From contig JASCOH010000005.1 of assembly GCA_029959295.1 (NCBI GenBank), positions 62,001 through 126,000 on the forward strand: a stretch of 64,000 nucleotides of DNA, given 5' to 3'. Source of the DNA: Flavobacteriaceae bacterium PS02334. GTDB lineage: Bacteria > Bacteroidota > Bacteroidia > Flavobacteriales > Flavobacteriaceae. Below the pieces are notes generated by a model. That model ran no database searches. It worked only from the letters and a program-made list of their open reading frames with translations, and was not told the origin of the DNA. Positions within the stretch are counted from its first letter, which is position 1; every line of letters begins with the position of its first letter. Shown here piece by piece: positions 24,061 through 31,977 of the stretch. The position numbers were made by a program, and so were the translations under genes.

Positions 24061-25134
24061 ATGAAAATAGGGGTTACAAAAGAAATAAAGAATAATGAAA
24101 GCAGGGTTGGTTTAACTCCTGCGGGTGTTTTTGAACTTGTAAAGAACAAACACACAGTTTATGTTCAAACAACGGCCGGCGAAGGAAGCGGTTTTTTTGA
24201 CCGAGATTATAAAGATGCGGGCGCTATTGTTTTAGAAACGATGCATCAGGTTTATGCCTTAAGCGACATGATCGTAAAAGTTAAAGAACCTATTGCTGAA
24301 GAATATCCGCTGATTAAAGAGAACCAGATTGTTTTTACTTATTTTCATTTCGCTTCGAGCAAAGAATTGACAGATGCGATGATTGCCTCAAAATCGGTCT
24401 GCATCGCTTATGAAACCGTTGAAGATGAAGACGGATCGTTGCCATTATTAACGCCGATGTCGGAAGTTGCAGGAAGAATGGCAATCCAGCAAGGTGCAAA
24501 ATATCTTGAAAAACCAATCAAGGGAAGAGGCATTCTTTTAGGCGGCGTTCCGGGAGTTCCTCCGGGCAAAGTTTTAATTCTTGGCGCTGGAGTCGTTGGA
24601 ATTCAAGCGGCAAAAATGGCGGCCGGACTTGGAGCTCATGTTACAATTTTGGATATCAATATGAAACGCCTTCGTTATGTAAACGATGTCATGCCAAGCC
24701 ACGTTGTTACTGAGTTGTCTACAGAATATACAATTAGAAGACATATAAAAAATCATGATTTGATTGTTGGCGGTGTTTTGATTCCGGGTGCAAAAGCGCC
24801 GAAGTTAATTACGAGAGACATGCTAAAAGACATGCGTCCGGGAACTGTTTTGGTTGATGTTGCGGTAGATCAAGGCGGTTGTTTTGAAACTACAAGAGCG
24901 ACGACTCACGAAGATCCGACTTATATAATTGATGATGTTGTTCATTATTGCGTGGCAAATATGCCTGGCGCGGTTCCTTATACTTCGACTTTGGCTTTGA
25001 CGAATGTTACGTTGCCTTATGTTTTGAAAATTGCGAATTTGGGATGGGAAAAAGCCTGTGAAGTAAACAAAGATTTAAGAAAGGGACTGAATATTGTCAA
25101 GGGAGAAATTGTTTACGAAGGAATAAAGAAATAA
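24061..25134 (+). CDS. ald: Alanine dehydrogenase
   Basis: This enzyme interconverts L-alanine and pyruvate plus ammonia using NAD. The 357-residue protein has the alanine dehydrogenase/PNT N-terminal motif KEIKNNESRVGLTPAGV, the Rossmann-fold motif VLILGAGVVGIQAAKMAAGLG, and VDVAVDQGGCFETTRATTHE. CVANMPGAVPYTSTLALTN is the family's C-terminal signature. It is slightly shorter than typical (about 370). A palindrome overlaps its promoter, which suggests control by a dedicated regulator, perhaps of the Lrp type common for ald genes. The gene stands alone between a promoter and a 13-bp terminator. Confidence 0.95.
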   Translation: MKIGVTKEIKNNESRVGLTPAGVFELVKNKHTVYVQTTAGEGSGFFDRDYKDAGAIVLETMHQVYALSDMIVKVKEPIAEEYPLIKENQIVFTYFHFASSKELTDAMIASKSVCIAYETVEDEDGSLPLLTPMSEVAGRMAIQQGAKYLEKPIKGRGILLGGVPGVPPGKVLILGAGVVGIQAAKMAAGLGAHVTILDINMKRLRYVNDVMPSHVVTELSTEYTIRRHIKNHDLIVGGVLIPGAKAPKLITRDMLKDMRPGTVLVDVAVDQGGCFETTRATTHEDPTYIIDDVVHYCVANMPGAVPYTSTLALTNVTLPYVLKIANLGWEKACEVNKDLRKGLNIVKGEIVYEGIKK

Positions 25135-25148
25135 TTTTCATAAAAGTA

Positions 25149-25183
25149 AAAACCCTCAATCTGTTTTGAAGATTGAGGGTTTT
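25149..25183. terminator. Strong bidirectional terminator (13-bp stem)
   Basis: AAAACCCTCAATC (25149-25161) pairs perfectly with GATTGAGGGTTTT (25171-25183). It separates ald from the converging lipocalin-like lipoprotein gene. Confidence 0.93.
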
Positions 25184-25200
25184 AAATTATTTAAATTTGA

Positions 25201-25638
25201 TTATATTCTTTTGAAAACGGTAACGTATGTTTCCGTTACGCCTTCTGAATTATCAACAAATTTTACTTTCAGAGTTGTTTCGTTCACGATTAAAATTTGT
25301 CCTGCTTGAGGAGTTTGCCCTGGGTAGGTTGATGTTATTGCTGTCCCGTTCTGTGTCCATGCGCCCTGATCATTTTCGCTGATACATCCAGTTGCCGTAT
25401 TTTCATACCATACGTCATCAAAAGTTCCATTTGACTTGAATTCGATATAATCTTTGCTACATCCTGTCGTGTGGCTGTATTCGTGTAAGGTTTCTGTCCC
25501 ATTTACAATTTCGCCTTCTTGTAAATACTCCCATTTGCCTACAATTGATGCAGTGTCACTGCTGCTGTCATCATCGCTGCTGCAAGAGCTTAATCCTAAA
25601 GTGACAAATGCCACTAACATTATGCTAAATTTTTTCAT
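25201..25638 (-). CDS. Lipocalin-like lipoprotein
   Basis: The 145-residue product has a lipoprotein signal MKKFSIMLVAFVTLGLSSC, then a Ser/Asp-rich linker, then SIVGKWEY at the start of a lipocalin-like barrel: GKW, IEFKSNGTF and GAWTQNGT, ending in ETYVTVFKRI. This single-domain type is very common in Flavobacteriaceae and is surface- or periplasm-anchored. No ligand can be predicted. It has no co-directional partner close by. Confidence 0.8.
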   Translation of the reverse strand: MKKFSIMLVAFVTLGLSSCSSDDDSSSDTASIVGKWEYLQEGEIVNGTETLHEYSHTTGCSKDYIEFKSNGTFDDVWYENTATGCISENDQGAWTQNGTAITSTYPGQTPQAGQILIVNETTLKVKFVDNSEGVTETYVTVFKRI

Positions 25639-25756
25639 TTTGTTTGGTTTTTAAATTATTCAGCAAACATACATTAATTATTTGCAAAAGCGTTACAATC
25701 ATTCGTTTTTTGTAAAAAATGTTATAATTATATTTTTTAATTTTTTTCCACAAAAA

Positions 25757-25780
25757 AAAGCGCCATAAAAATGGCGCTTT
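25757..25780 (-). terminator. Terminator of the rplM-rpsI-rpsB-tsf operon
   Basis: AAAGCGCCAT (25757-25766) pairs with ATGGCGCTTT (25771-25780). On the minus strand it is followed by an eight-T run, just after the tsf stop codon. Confidence 0.93.
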
Positions 25781-25799
25781 CAATATAGTCTAGAATAGA

Positions 25800-26762
25800 T
25801 TATCCTAAAGCAACTCTTTTGAAACCTGTGATTTCAACATTGTAACCTTTAACATAATCACCCACTTTTTTACTGTCATCTTTGATAAAGTTTTGATCTA
25901 ACAAAGCTTTTTCTTGATCTAAAGTAGTGTTGTCAGAGATAAAACGCAGTACTTTTCCTGGAACAATTTTATCCCAAATTTGTTCTGGTTTGCCTTCTGC
26001 TTTCAATTCAGCTTTAGCATCCTCTTCTGCTTGTTTTAAAACTTCTGGAGTTAATTGAGAATAAGAAATATATTTAGGAACATTTTTTAATGTTTTTCCT
26101 AAACGTTTTGCTTCTTCATTGTCTTTTTCAATTACAGCAATACGAGCGGCAAGTTCAGATTCTACGAAAGCAGGATCAAAATCTTTGTAAGATAAAGTAT
26201 CAGCACCCATAGAAGCAACTTGCATAGAAACATCTTTAGTTAGTGTTTCAGCGTTGTCGATTTTTGCAGAAATAGCAGTTAAAGCAGCAATTTTATTCAC
26301 GTGAACATAAGATCCAACGAAAGCTCCTTCTAAAATTTCGAAACCACCGATTTCGATTTTCTCACCGATAACACCAGTTTGCTCGATTAATTTTTCAGCA
26401 ACAGTAAGTCCGTTGAAATCTGAAGCTAAAAATTCTTCTTTAGAAGAGAAGTTGATTGCTTTTTCAACCAATTCCTTAGCTAGAGTTACGAAAGCTTCAT
26501 TTTTACCTACGAAGTCAGTTTCGCAGTTTAAAGTGATGATAGCTCCTTTAGTGTTGTCTGCATTGATAAAAGAAACGGCAGCTCCTTCAGAAGACTCACG
26601 GTCAGAACGGTTAGCAGCAACTTTTTGTCCTTTTTCTCTAAGGATTTGTATAGCTTTATCGAAATCTCCTTCCGCTTCAACTAAAGCTTTTTTACAGTCC
26701 ATCATTCCGGCACCTGTAGTTTGTCTTAATTTATTAACGTCTGCAGCAGTAATTGTTGCCAT
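25800..26762 (-). CDS. tsf: Elongation factor Ts
   Basis: EF-Ts recycles EF-Tu by releasing GDP. The 320-residue protein has the N-terminal UBA-like signature TGAGMMDCKKALVEAEGDFD and KAIQILREKGQKVAANRSDR, then GAIITLNCETDFVGKNEAF, and the two core subdomains follow, with YVHVNKIAALTAI and MQVASMGADTLSYKD. It is longer than the E. coli protein because of an insertion in the C-terminal core, usual for Bacteroidota. It follows rpsB after a 116-nt spacer containing an inverted repeat, and ends just before a terminator. Confidence 0.97.
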   Translation of the reverse strand: MATITAADVNKLRQTTGAGMMDCKKALVEAEGDFDKAIQILREKGQKVAANRSDRESSEGAAVSFINADNTKGAIITLNCETDFVGKNEAFVTLAKELVEKAINFSSKEEFLASDFNGLTVAEKLIEQTGVIGEKIEIGGFEILEGAFVGSYVHVNKIAALTAISAKIDNAETLTKDVSMQVASMGADTLSYKDFDPAFVESELAARIAVIEKDNEEAKRLGKTLKNVPKYISYSQLTPEVLKQAEEDAKAELKAEGKPEQIWDKIVPGKVLRFISDNTTLDQEKALLDQNFIKDDSKKVGDYVKGYNVEITGFKRVALG

Positions 26763-26786
26763 AATATATTTTTGATTAAAAGATTA

Positions 26787-26867
26787 AAAGATTGAAAAAT
26801 TTAAGGATTAAAAGTAATATTAATTCTAAAATCAATAATTACCTAATCATTAAATCTCTCAATCTTT
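26787..26867 (-). promoter_or_regulatory. Inverted repeat in the rpsB-tsf spacer
   Basis: AAAGATTGA (26787-26795) and TCAATCTTT (26859-26867) are exact inverted repeats separated by 63 nt of AT-rich sequence with several GATTAAAAG units. It could fold into a hairpin that moderates tsf expression or mRNA stability, or be a simple intergenic repeat. Confidence 0.4.
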
Positions 26868-26878
26868 AAATTTATTTA

Positions 26879-27652
26879 TTATTCTTCAGTTGCAGTTTCT
26901 ACAGTCTCACTTGGAGCGGCAGCAACTTCACCAGCTGGTTGTTCATCTTTGTTATCAGAAGAATTTCTATCAGAAAGACCTTCGATAACAGCAGCAGTTA
27001 CTAAAGACAAGATTTTATCGATTGATTTTGAAGCATCATCGTTTGCAGGGATTACATAATCAACCTCTCTTGGGTCAGAGTTTGTATCCACCATTGCGAA
27101 AACTGGAATGTTTAATTTTTGAGCTTCTTTAATTGCGATGTGTTCTGCTTTAATATCTACTACGAACAATGCAGCAGGAAGTCTTGACATATCAGCGATA
27201 GAACCTAAGTTCTTCTCTAATTTTGCACGAAGACGATCAACTTGTAAACGTTCTTTTTTAGATAAAGTCATGAAAGTACCGTCTTTCTTCATTCTATCAA
27301 TAGAAGCCATTTTTTTAACCGCTTTTCTGATAGTTACGAAGTTAGTCAACATTCCGCCAGGCCATCTTTCAGTGATGTAAGGCATGTTTGCTGCAGCTGC
27401 TTTTTCAGCTACGATATCTTTTGCTTGTTTTTTGGTAGCAACGAATAAAATTTTTCTACCTGATGCAGCGATCTTTTTCATAGCTTCGTTAGCTTCTTCG
27501 ATCTTGGCTGCAGTTTTATATAGATTGATAATGTGAATTCCATTACGCTCCATATAGATGTAAGGAGCCATGTTTGGATCCCATTTTCTAGTCATGTGTC
27601 CGAAGTGAACACCTGCTTCTAGTAATTCTTTAACTTCTACTTTGTTTGCCAT
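26879..27652 (-). CDS. rpsB: 30S ribosomal protein S2
   Basis: The 257-residue S2 protein shows VKELLEAGVHFGHMTRKWDP, YIYMERNGIHIINLYKT, FVATKKQAKDIV, ERWPGGMLTNF and AVIEGLSDR. S2 is a late-assembling protein of the small subunit. I used the ATG at 27652, which gives the usual MANKVEVKEL start; the frame extends to 27688 but lacks support. The acidic C-terminal tail (EVAAAPSETVETATEE) is common in this group. A 222-nt leader with hairpins separates it from rpsI. Confidence 0.97.
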   Translation of the reverse strand: MANKVEVKELLEAGVHFGHMTRKWDPNMAPYIYMERNGIHIINLYKTAAKIEEANEAMKKIAASGRKILFVATKKQAKDIVAEKAAAANMPYITERWPGGMLTNFVTIRKAVKKMASIDRMKKDGTFMTLSKKERLQVDRLRAKLEKNLGSIADMSRLPAALFVVDIKAEHIAIKEAQKLNIPVFAMVDTNSDPREVDYVIPANDDASKSIDKILSLVTAAVIEGLSDRNSSDNKDEQPAGEVAAAPSETVETATEE

Positions 27653-27874
27653 TTTAATGTAATAGTTTACGTTCTGTTGAATTAGCAATGTCCCGTTTTG
27701 GATGTAATGATTTAAAAATTTCAGTATGTAATCTTTAGATTATTCAATTTTTTAATCTTTCAATCCCGGTTTCATTTAGATGCTAAACTAATTTCCTGCC
27801 TCGACAGGAACAACAACATTGTTTTTAAATAATAAATGAACGATGTCTTGCCCGCGTTGAGCAAGACGGTAATA
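27653..27874 (-). promoter_or_regulatory. Structured rpsI-rpsB spacer, candidate S2 leader
   Basis: The spacer contains two hairpins: GTCTTGC/GCAAGAC (27845-27851 and 27861-27867), right after the rpsI stop, and TTCCTG/CAGGAA (27793-27798 and 27805-27810). Neither is followed by a T-run, so they are not ordinary terminators. No TAnnTTTG promoter was found. A regulatory leader for rpsB, as known for S2 autoregulation in other bacteria, is inferred. Confidence 0.45.
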
Positions 27875-28261
27875 TTAACGTTTAGAGAATTGGAATCTCT
27901 TACGAGCTTTTTTCTGACCGAATTTCTTACGTTCAACCATTCTTGGATCTCTTGTTAATAAACCTTCTGGTTTTAAGATAGCTCTGTTTCCTTCGCCAAC
28001 TTCGCACATTACTCTTGCAAGTGCCATTCTCACAGCTTCTGCTTGACCAGTTGAACCACCACCATAAACGTTTACTTTTACGTCATAGTTTGATACGTTC
28101 TCTGTCATTGTAAGAGGTTGTAAAACTTTGTACTGTAAAGTAGCAGTCGGGAAGTAAGTTGTAAATTCTTTTTTGTTTACTGTGATGTTTCCAGTTCCTT
28201 CTGTAACATAAACACGAGCAACAGCAGTTTTTCTTCTACCGATTTTGTGAATTGTAGCCAT
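27875..28261 (-). CDS. rpsI: 30S ribosomal protein S9
   Basis: The 128-residue S9 shows IHKIGRRKTAVARVYVTEG at the N-terminus and GGGSTGQAEAVRMALARVM in the middle. The C-terminal basic tail, KKARKRFQFSKR, reaches toward the P-site tRNA. The start codon overlaps the rplM stop region by one base, so the pair is translationally coupled, as in most bacteria. Confidence 0.98.
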   Translation of the reverse strand: MATIHKIGRRKTAVARVYVTEGTGNITVNKKEFTTYFPTATLQYKVLQPLTMTENVSNYDVKVNVYGGGSTGQAEAVRMALARVMCEVGEGNRAILKPEGLLTRDPRMVERKKFGQKKARKRFQFSKR

Positions 28262-28716
28262 TACTTAAGATCGTTAAGGTTAACAGTTCTAGGTTTTTGA
28301 GCGTCTTGCTTGTGCTCAGTACCTACAACAACATTTAAATTTCTGAAAAGTTGTGCTCCTAATTTGTTTTTAGGCAACATTCCTTTTACAGCTTTTTCTA
28401 CCAATGTAGCAGGGTTTTTCGCCTGTAATACTTTAGCAGTCAAAGTTCTTTGTCCTCCTGGGTAACCTGTGTGACGCATGTAAATCTTGTCGTCCATTTT
28501 AGTACCTGTAAGGTTGATTTTTTCTGAGTTGATAACAATTACGTTATCTCCGCAGTCCACGTGTGGTGTGTAACTTGGTTTGTACTTACCTCTTAAAATC
28601 ATTGCGACTTTTGAAGCAAGACGTCCTAAGTTATGACCTTCAGCGTCAACAACGATCCACTCTTTCGTTACAGTGGCTTTGCTTGCTGATTGTGTCTTGT
28701 AGCTTAATGCGTCCAT
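28261..28716 (-). CDS. rplM: 50S ribosomal protein L13
   Basis: The 151-residue L13 shows WIVVDAEGHNLGRLASKVA, LRGKYKPSYTPHVDCGDNVI split over two strands, YMRHTGYPGGQR and VKGMLPKNKLGAQLFRNL. L13 is an early-assembly protein of the large subunit. It is the first gene of the rplM-rpsI-rpsB-tsf run and has a good promoter 44 nt upstream of its start. Confidence 0.98.
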   Translation of the reverse strand: MDALSYKTQSASKATVTKEWIVVDAEGHNLGRLASKVAMILRGKYKPSYTPHVDCGDNVIVINSEKINLTGTKMDDKIYMRHTGYPGGQRTLTAKVLQAKNPATLVEKAVKGMLPKNKLGAQLFRNLNVVVGTEHKQDAQKPRTVNLNDLK

Positions 28717-28759
28717 AATAAATTTTTAATTAAACATTCCATTCCCAATAAAGGGAGTG

Positions 28760-28790
28760 CAAAAGTACAATAAATTATTTTAAATGCAAA
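28760..28790 (-). promoter_or_regulatory. Promoter of the rplM operon
   Basis: On the minus strand, TTTG (28787-28790) is followed after 19 nt by TACTTTTG (28760-28767), an exact match to the Bacteroidota TTTG-N19-TAnnTTTG promoter. Transcription should start near 28753. A small TCCC/GGGA hairpin lies in the 37-nt leader. Confidence 0.8.
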
Positions 28791-28913
28791 CACCTATAAA
28801 AGATTATTTTAAGTGTTGATTATCAGAACGGTTTTCTGAAAAAGAAGTGTGCGAATTTAAGCATAATTTATTTGATTATTTGTATTTTGTCTTCTGTGGC
28901 AATTATAAAAAAG

Positions 28914-28940
28914 AAAAACCATCTGTTTTAGATGGTTTTT
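28914..28940 (-). terminator. Terminator after the ferritin-like genes
   Basis: AAAAACCATCT (28914-28924) pairs with AGATGGTTTTT (28930-28940) over a 5-nt loop. Confidence 0.9.
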
Positions 28941-28961
28941 AGTTCGGGAAATACTTGAAAT

Positions 28962-29777
28962 TTATACGATAAATATATTGGCAATTGCAACGGACTGGGC
29001 TGTAGTCAAAGGTTCGTCATAAGCTTCCGTTCCAGCGTCAACTCCAAACAAGGTTGAAGTGTTGTAGCCTGCTTGGTTTGTCGCTTCTTCTCCGTTATAA
29101 ACGGCTTGCGTAGCTTCGGGCATTCCGTTTCCTCTAACATTTCCTGTAATCCAGCCTTTCAAGCCGCGCAATCTTCTTACTTCAGAAGCATGCCTTGCTT
29201 CAACAGAATGAATTTGCAAAGCGGCAGTCAATAAATCTGGAGTAGAAATTAAATTGGCGGCTTGTCCTTTATAAGCTCTGACTCCTGTGTCTTCAAAGGC
29301 TTGCGCTAAAACTAAAAATTGTTGGTACGCAGCGGTATTTCCAATTCCTGTAGCATTAAATGGATCGAAAGCGCCTCCAACAGTGAAATCAAATGTTGGT
29401 TTTGCAACGACATTTGCTCCTAAGCCTGCTTTCAAAAATTCAACGTGGCTTTTTTCATGTTTCGCAATTTGCATAAACACTTTTTCATCGCGTCCGCCAG
29501 TTGGAATTACGCCTGATTCTAAACCTAAACGATAGAATTCATCTTCCAGATATTCTAATGTTAAAGCCAATTGCAATGCTCCGACTGGTGTATTTGGGGT
29601 TGGAGCAATATCGGCGGCATAAGTTTTATTTGCCAAAGAAGCCAATCCGAAGGGAACTGACGCCAAAGCAAGATTTTTTCCTAATTTCCCAAATTGTCCA
29701 AAACTATCTCTTCTTGAGCCTTGACTTTTCATGAAATTTTCATCAGTGAAAGACTCTATAAATTTTAAAATATTCAT
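28962..29777 (-). CDS. Ferritin-like domain protein, second of a pair
   Basis: The 271-residue protein has a Tat-like signal (SRRDSFGQFGKLGKN, then a hydrophobic stretch ending NKTYAA). A ferritin_2/DUF4439-type four-helix region follows: LEYLEDEFYRLGLESG, KHEKSHVEFLKAGLG, QAFEDTGVRAYKGQA and HSVEARHASEVRRLRG. The spaced Glu and His residues fit a di-iron site, but activity is not proven. It starts 26 nt after the upstream ferritin-like gene and clearly derives from the same family. Likely location is the periplasm. Confidence 0.85.
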   Translation of the reverse strand: MNILKFIESFTDENFMKSQGSRRDSFGQFGKLGKNLALASVPFGLASLANKTYAADIAPTPNTPVGALQLALTLEYLEDEFYRLGLESGVIPTGGRDEKVFMQIAKHEKSHVEFLKAGLGANVVAKPTFDFTVGGAFDPFNATGIGNTAAYQQFLVLAQAFEDTGVRAYKGQAANLISTPDLLTAALQIHSVEARHASEVRRLRGLKGWITGNVRGNGMPEATQAVYNGEEATNQAGYNTSTLFGVDAGTEAYDEPLTTAQSVAIANIFIV

Positions 29778-29803
29778 AATTTCTAATTTTTGCTGGTTAG
29801 TAT

Positions 29804-30550
29804 TTAAGGAAGAAAAGTAGCTGTAAATGGAGTCGTAATAAATCCGCCAGCAACAGGAAGTACTTCTGATGGTTTTTTCGCGCTATCAAGTCCGTTTGAA
29901 GCAGTAACAATATTGTCTCCTGCAAAATCATTAGAATTCGGATTCAGCAAGCTTCGAATAGCAGATGCGTGTCTAGCTTCTACAGAAACAATTTTTCCAG
30001 CAAGTAAAAGATAATCTGGAGTAGTAATTAAATATCCAGCACCATTATAAGCGCCGACTCCCGTGTCTTCTAAAGCTTGTGCTGTATTTAAAACCTCAAG
30101 TCTGTTTGAGAAATTTAAAGCACCATAATTAAATTCTAAGTTAGGAAGCAATTGCGATGCAGGATTTGGCAAAGCTCCGGTAAGTGCCGTCTTGAAAAAT
30201 TCTCTGTGAATTACTTCATGATGATACAAATCAGTCAATACTTGTCTTTCTTCTGCATTGAAAACGGTTCCGAAATTGTTGCCATTTACAACTCTTGTGT
30301 AGAAATCAGCTTCAAGCTGTTCTAAGGCATAAGCATAAGTCAAAACTCCAAAATCACCTGCTCCTAAATCAAATTTTCCATTTCTGATTCCAGGCAATTG
30401 ATTGTCAACAGGTGCGCTGACATCGTCATCATTACTACAGCCTGTGAGGATTAATCCTGTGGCAGCCATCGTAAGCCCGCTGATTTTTAAAAAACTTCTT
30501 CGGTTGGTTCCCGAGGTAAGCTGTTCTTTTACAGTTACTGCGTTTTTCAT
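29804..30550 (-). CDS. Ferritin-like domain lipoprotein, first of a pair
   Basis: The 248-residue protein starts with a twin-arginine signal (NRRSFLKISGLTMAATGLIL) ending in the lipobox LTGC, so it is likely Tat-exported and lipid-anchored. The body has the same helix motifs as its partner: YALEQLEADFYTRVV, HHEVIHREFFKTAL, QALEDTGVGAYNGAG and VSVEARHASAIRSLL, which include candidate di-iron ligands. Folded export through Tat would fit a metal-loaded protein. It is the promoter-proximal gene. Possible roles are iron or stress protection; none is shown by sequence. Confidence 0.87.
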   Translation of the reverse strand: MKNAVTVKEQLTSGTNRRSFLKISGLTMAATGLILTGCSNDDDVSAPVDNQLPGIRNGKFDLGAGDFGVLTYAYALEQLEADFYTRVVNGNNFGTVFNAEERQVLTDLYHHEVIHREFFKTALTGALPNPASQLLPNLEFNYGALNFSNRLEVLNTAQALEDTGVGAYNGAGYLITTPDYLLLAGKIVSVEARHASAIRSLLNPNSNDFAGDNIVTASNGLDSAKKPSEVLPVAGGFITTPFTATFLP

Positions 30551-30886
30551 AATTAAACATTTAAAGGTTAATACTTAAATTGGTTTGATTAATATTTCCT
30601 CTCCGTTTTGGAAATGATTGTAGGAGTAGTTACGATAAAATTAGGTTAGCGGTTTTAAGAAAAGTTTATATAATTTCAATGTTAACTTGCAATTGTGTAT
30701 TGTTTAAGCAATAAAAACCAGATATTATTGTCAAATTATAAATTACAAACAGAATTTATTGAAAAATATTCATTGTGAGCCACAGTAAATAAAAGGTATT
30801 GCTATAAATGTTAATTTATCTCGAATAAAAATTGAGGTTATTTTGCATTTTTTTACTTACTTTACATTTCCTTTATAAATTCAACG
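30551..30886. other. Intergenic region between diverging ferritin-like and LacI genes
   Basis: This 336-nt AT-rich region holds no convincing ORF, tRNA or repeat. It must contain the two divergent promoters, but I found no exact TTTG-N19-TAnnTTTG match; the nearest on the plus strand is a TACTTTAC at about 30858. A LacI-type operator could be present but none stands out as a strong palindrome. Confidence 0.6.
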
Positions 30887-31909
30887 ATGAAACCAAAAGC
30901 GACCTTAAAGCAAATAGCAAAAGAATTAAATGTTTCTGTTTCAACAGTTTCTAAAGCATTGAGTAACAGTCCTGAAATCAGCGAACCTACAAAAATCAAA
31001 ATTCAGGAATTTGCAAAGCTGAAAAATTACAAGCCTAACAATGTTGCCATAAACCTGAAAAACCGTAGCACAAAAACGATTGGAGTAATTATTCCAAATA
31101 TTTTAAATCCGTTTTTTGCAAAGGTTTTCAGCGGTATTGAAAGCAAGGCAAATGAAAAAGGATATAATGTAATTACTTGTATTTCCAACGAATCTTTAGA
31201 AAAAGAAATTCATACTATGGATATGCTAAGCAATGGAACTATCGACGGTTTTATTCTTTCAATTTCAGAAGAAACCCAGAAAAAGCAAGAGTTCAAGCAT
31301 TTCAAGGATATTATTTCTGAAGGAATTCCAATTGTGATGTTTGACAGAATTTCAGACGAAGTAAACTGCGATAAAGTTGTGGTTGATGATTTTGATTCTT
31401 CCGTGAGTGCCGTAAACCATCTGATAAAATTAGATTGCAAAAAAATTGCTTTAGTGTCTTCTATTGACAATTTAAGTGTAGGAAAATTGCGTGCCCAAGG
31501 TTATATAAAGGCTTTGAATGATAACGATATCCCGATTAATAAAGATTTAATCATAAGAACTGACAATCCAGATGAGTTTGATTTCAGGATGCAGGAACTC
31601 TTAGACAAGCATGAAATTGACGCTGTTTTTGCTTTGGACGAACATACTTCAACAATGGCGATGAAATTGGCAATTAAAAAAGGTATAAAAATTCCAGAAG
31701 AATTATCAGTAATTGGTTTTGCCGACGGAGTTTGGTCAAGAAGAATGACGCCAAGCCTTTCCACAATCAGCCAGCACGGAGTTGAAATCGGAGAAGCTGC
31801 CGCAAAATTGCTGATCGAAAAATTAGAAAGTAAAGAAGAAGAATATACTTATACGACAACAGTTATCAAAACAGAACTGCGCCAAAGAGATTCTACAAAA
31901 AAGCTATAA
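30887..31909 (+). CDS. LacI-family transcriptional regulator
   Basis: The 340-residue regulator has the N-terminal LacI helix-turn-helix ATLKQIAKELNVSVSTVSKA and the hinge ALSNSPEIS. A periplasmic-binding-protein-like sensor domain follows: TKTIGVIIPNILNPFFAKV, DGFILSIS, IPIVMFDR, VFALDEHTS and LSVIGFADGVWS. Such proteins usually sense sugars or nucleosides. No transporter or sugar gene is adjacent, so its target is unclear: the diverging ferritin-like genes or a distant locus. A 21-bp hairpin terminator follows. Confidence 0.94.
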   Translation: MKPKATLKQIAKELNVSVSTVSKALSNSPEISEPTKIKIQEFAKLKNYKPNNVAINLKNRSTKTIGVIIPNILNPFFAKVFSGIESKANEKGYNVITCISNESLEKEIHTMDMLSNGTIDGFILSISEETQKKQEFKHFKDIISEGIPIVMFDRISDEVNCDKVVVDDFDSSVSAVNHLIKLDCKKIALVSSIDNLSVGKLRAQGYIKALNDNDIPINKDLIIRTDNPDEFDFRMQELLDKHEIDAVFALDEHTSTMAMKLAIKKGIKIPEELSVIGFADGVWSRRMTPSLSTISQHGVEIGEAAAKLLIEKLESKEEEYTYTTTVIKTELRQRDSTKKL

Positions 31910-31920
31910 AACAATAAATA

Positions 31921-31977
31921 AAAAAACCGCAGATTCACAGACTAGTAATATAAAATCTGTGAATCTGCGGTTTTTTT
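31921..31977. terminator. Very long perfect hairpin terminator (21-bp stem)
   Basis: The A-rich arm at 31921-31941 (starting AAAAAACCGCAGATTC) is an exact inverted repeat of 31956-31976, with a 14-nt loop. Its core CAGATTCACAGA resembles the hairpin at 20553, which suggests a repeat-derived terminator. It serves the LacI gene and the converging serine hydrolase gene. Confidence 0.92.
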
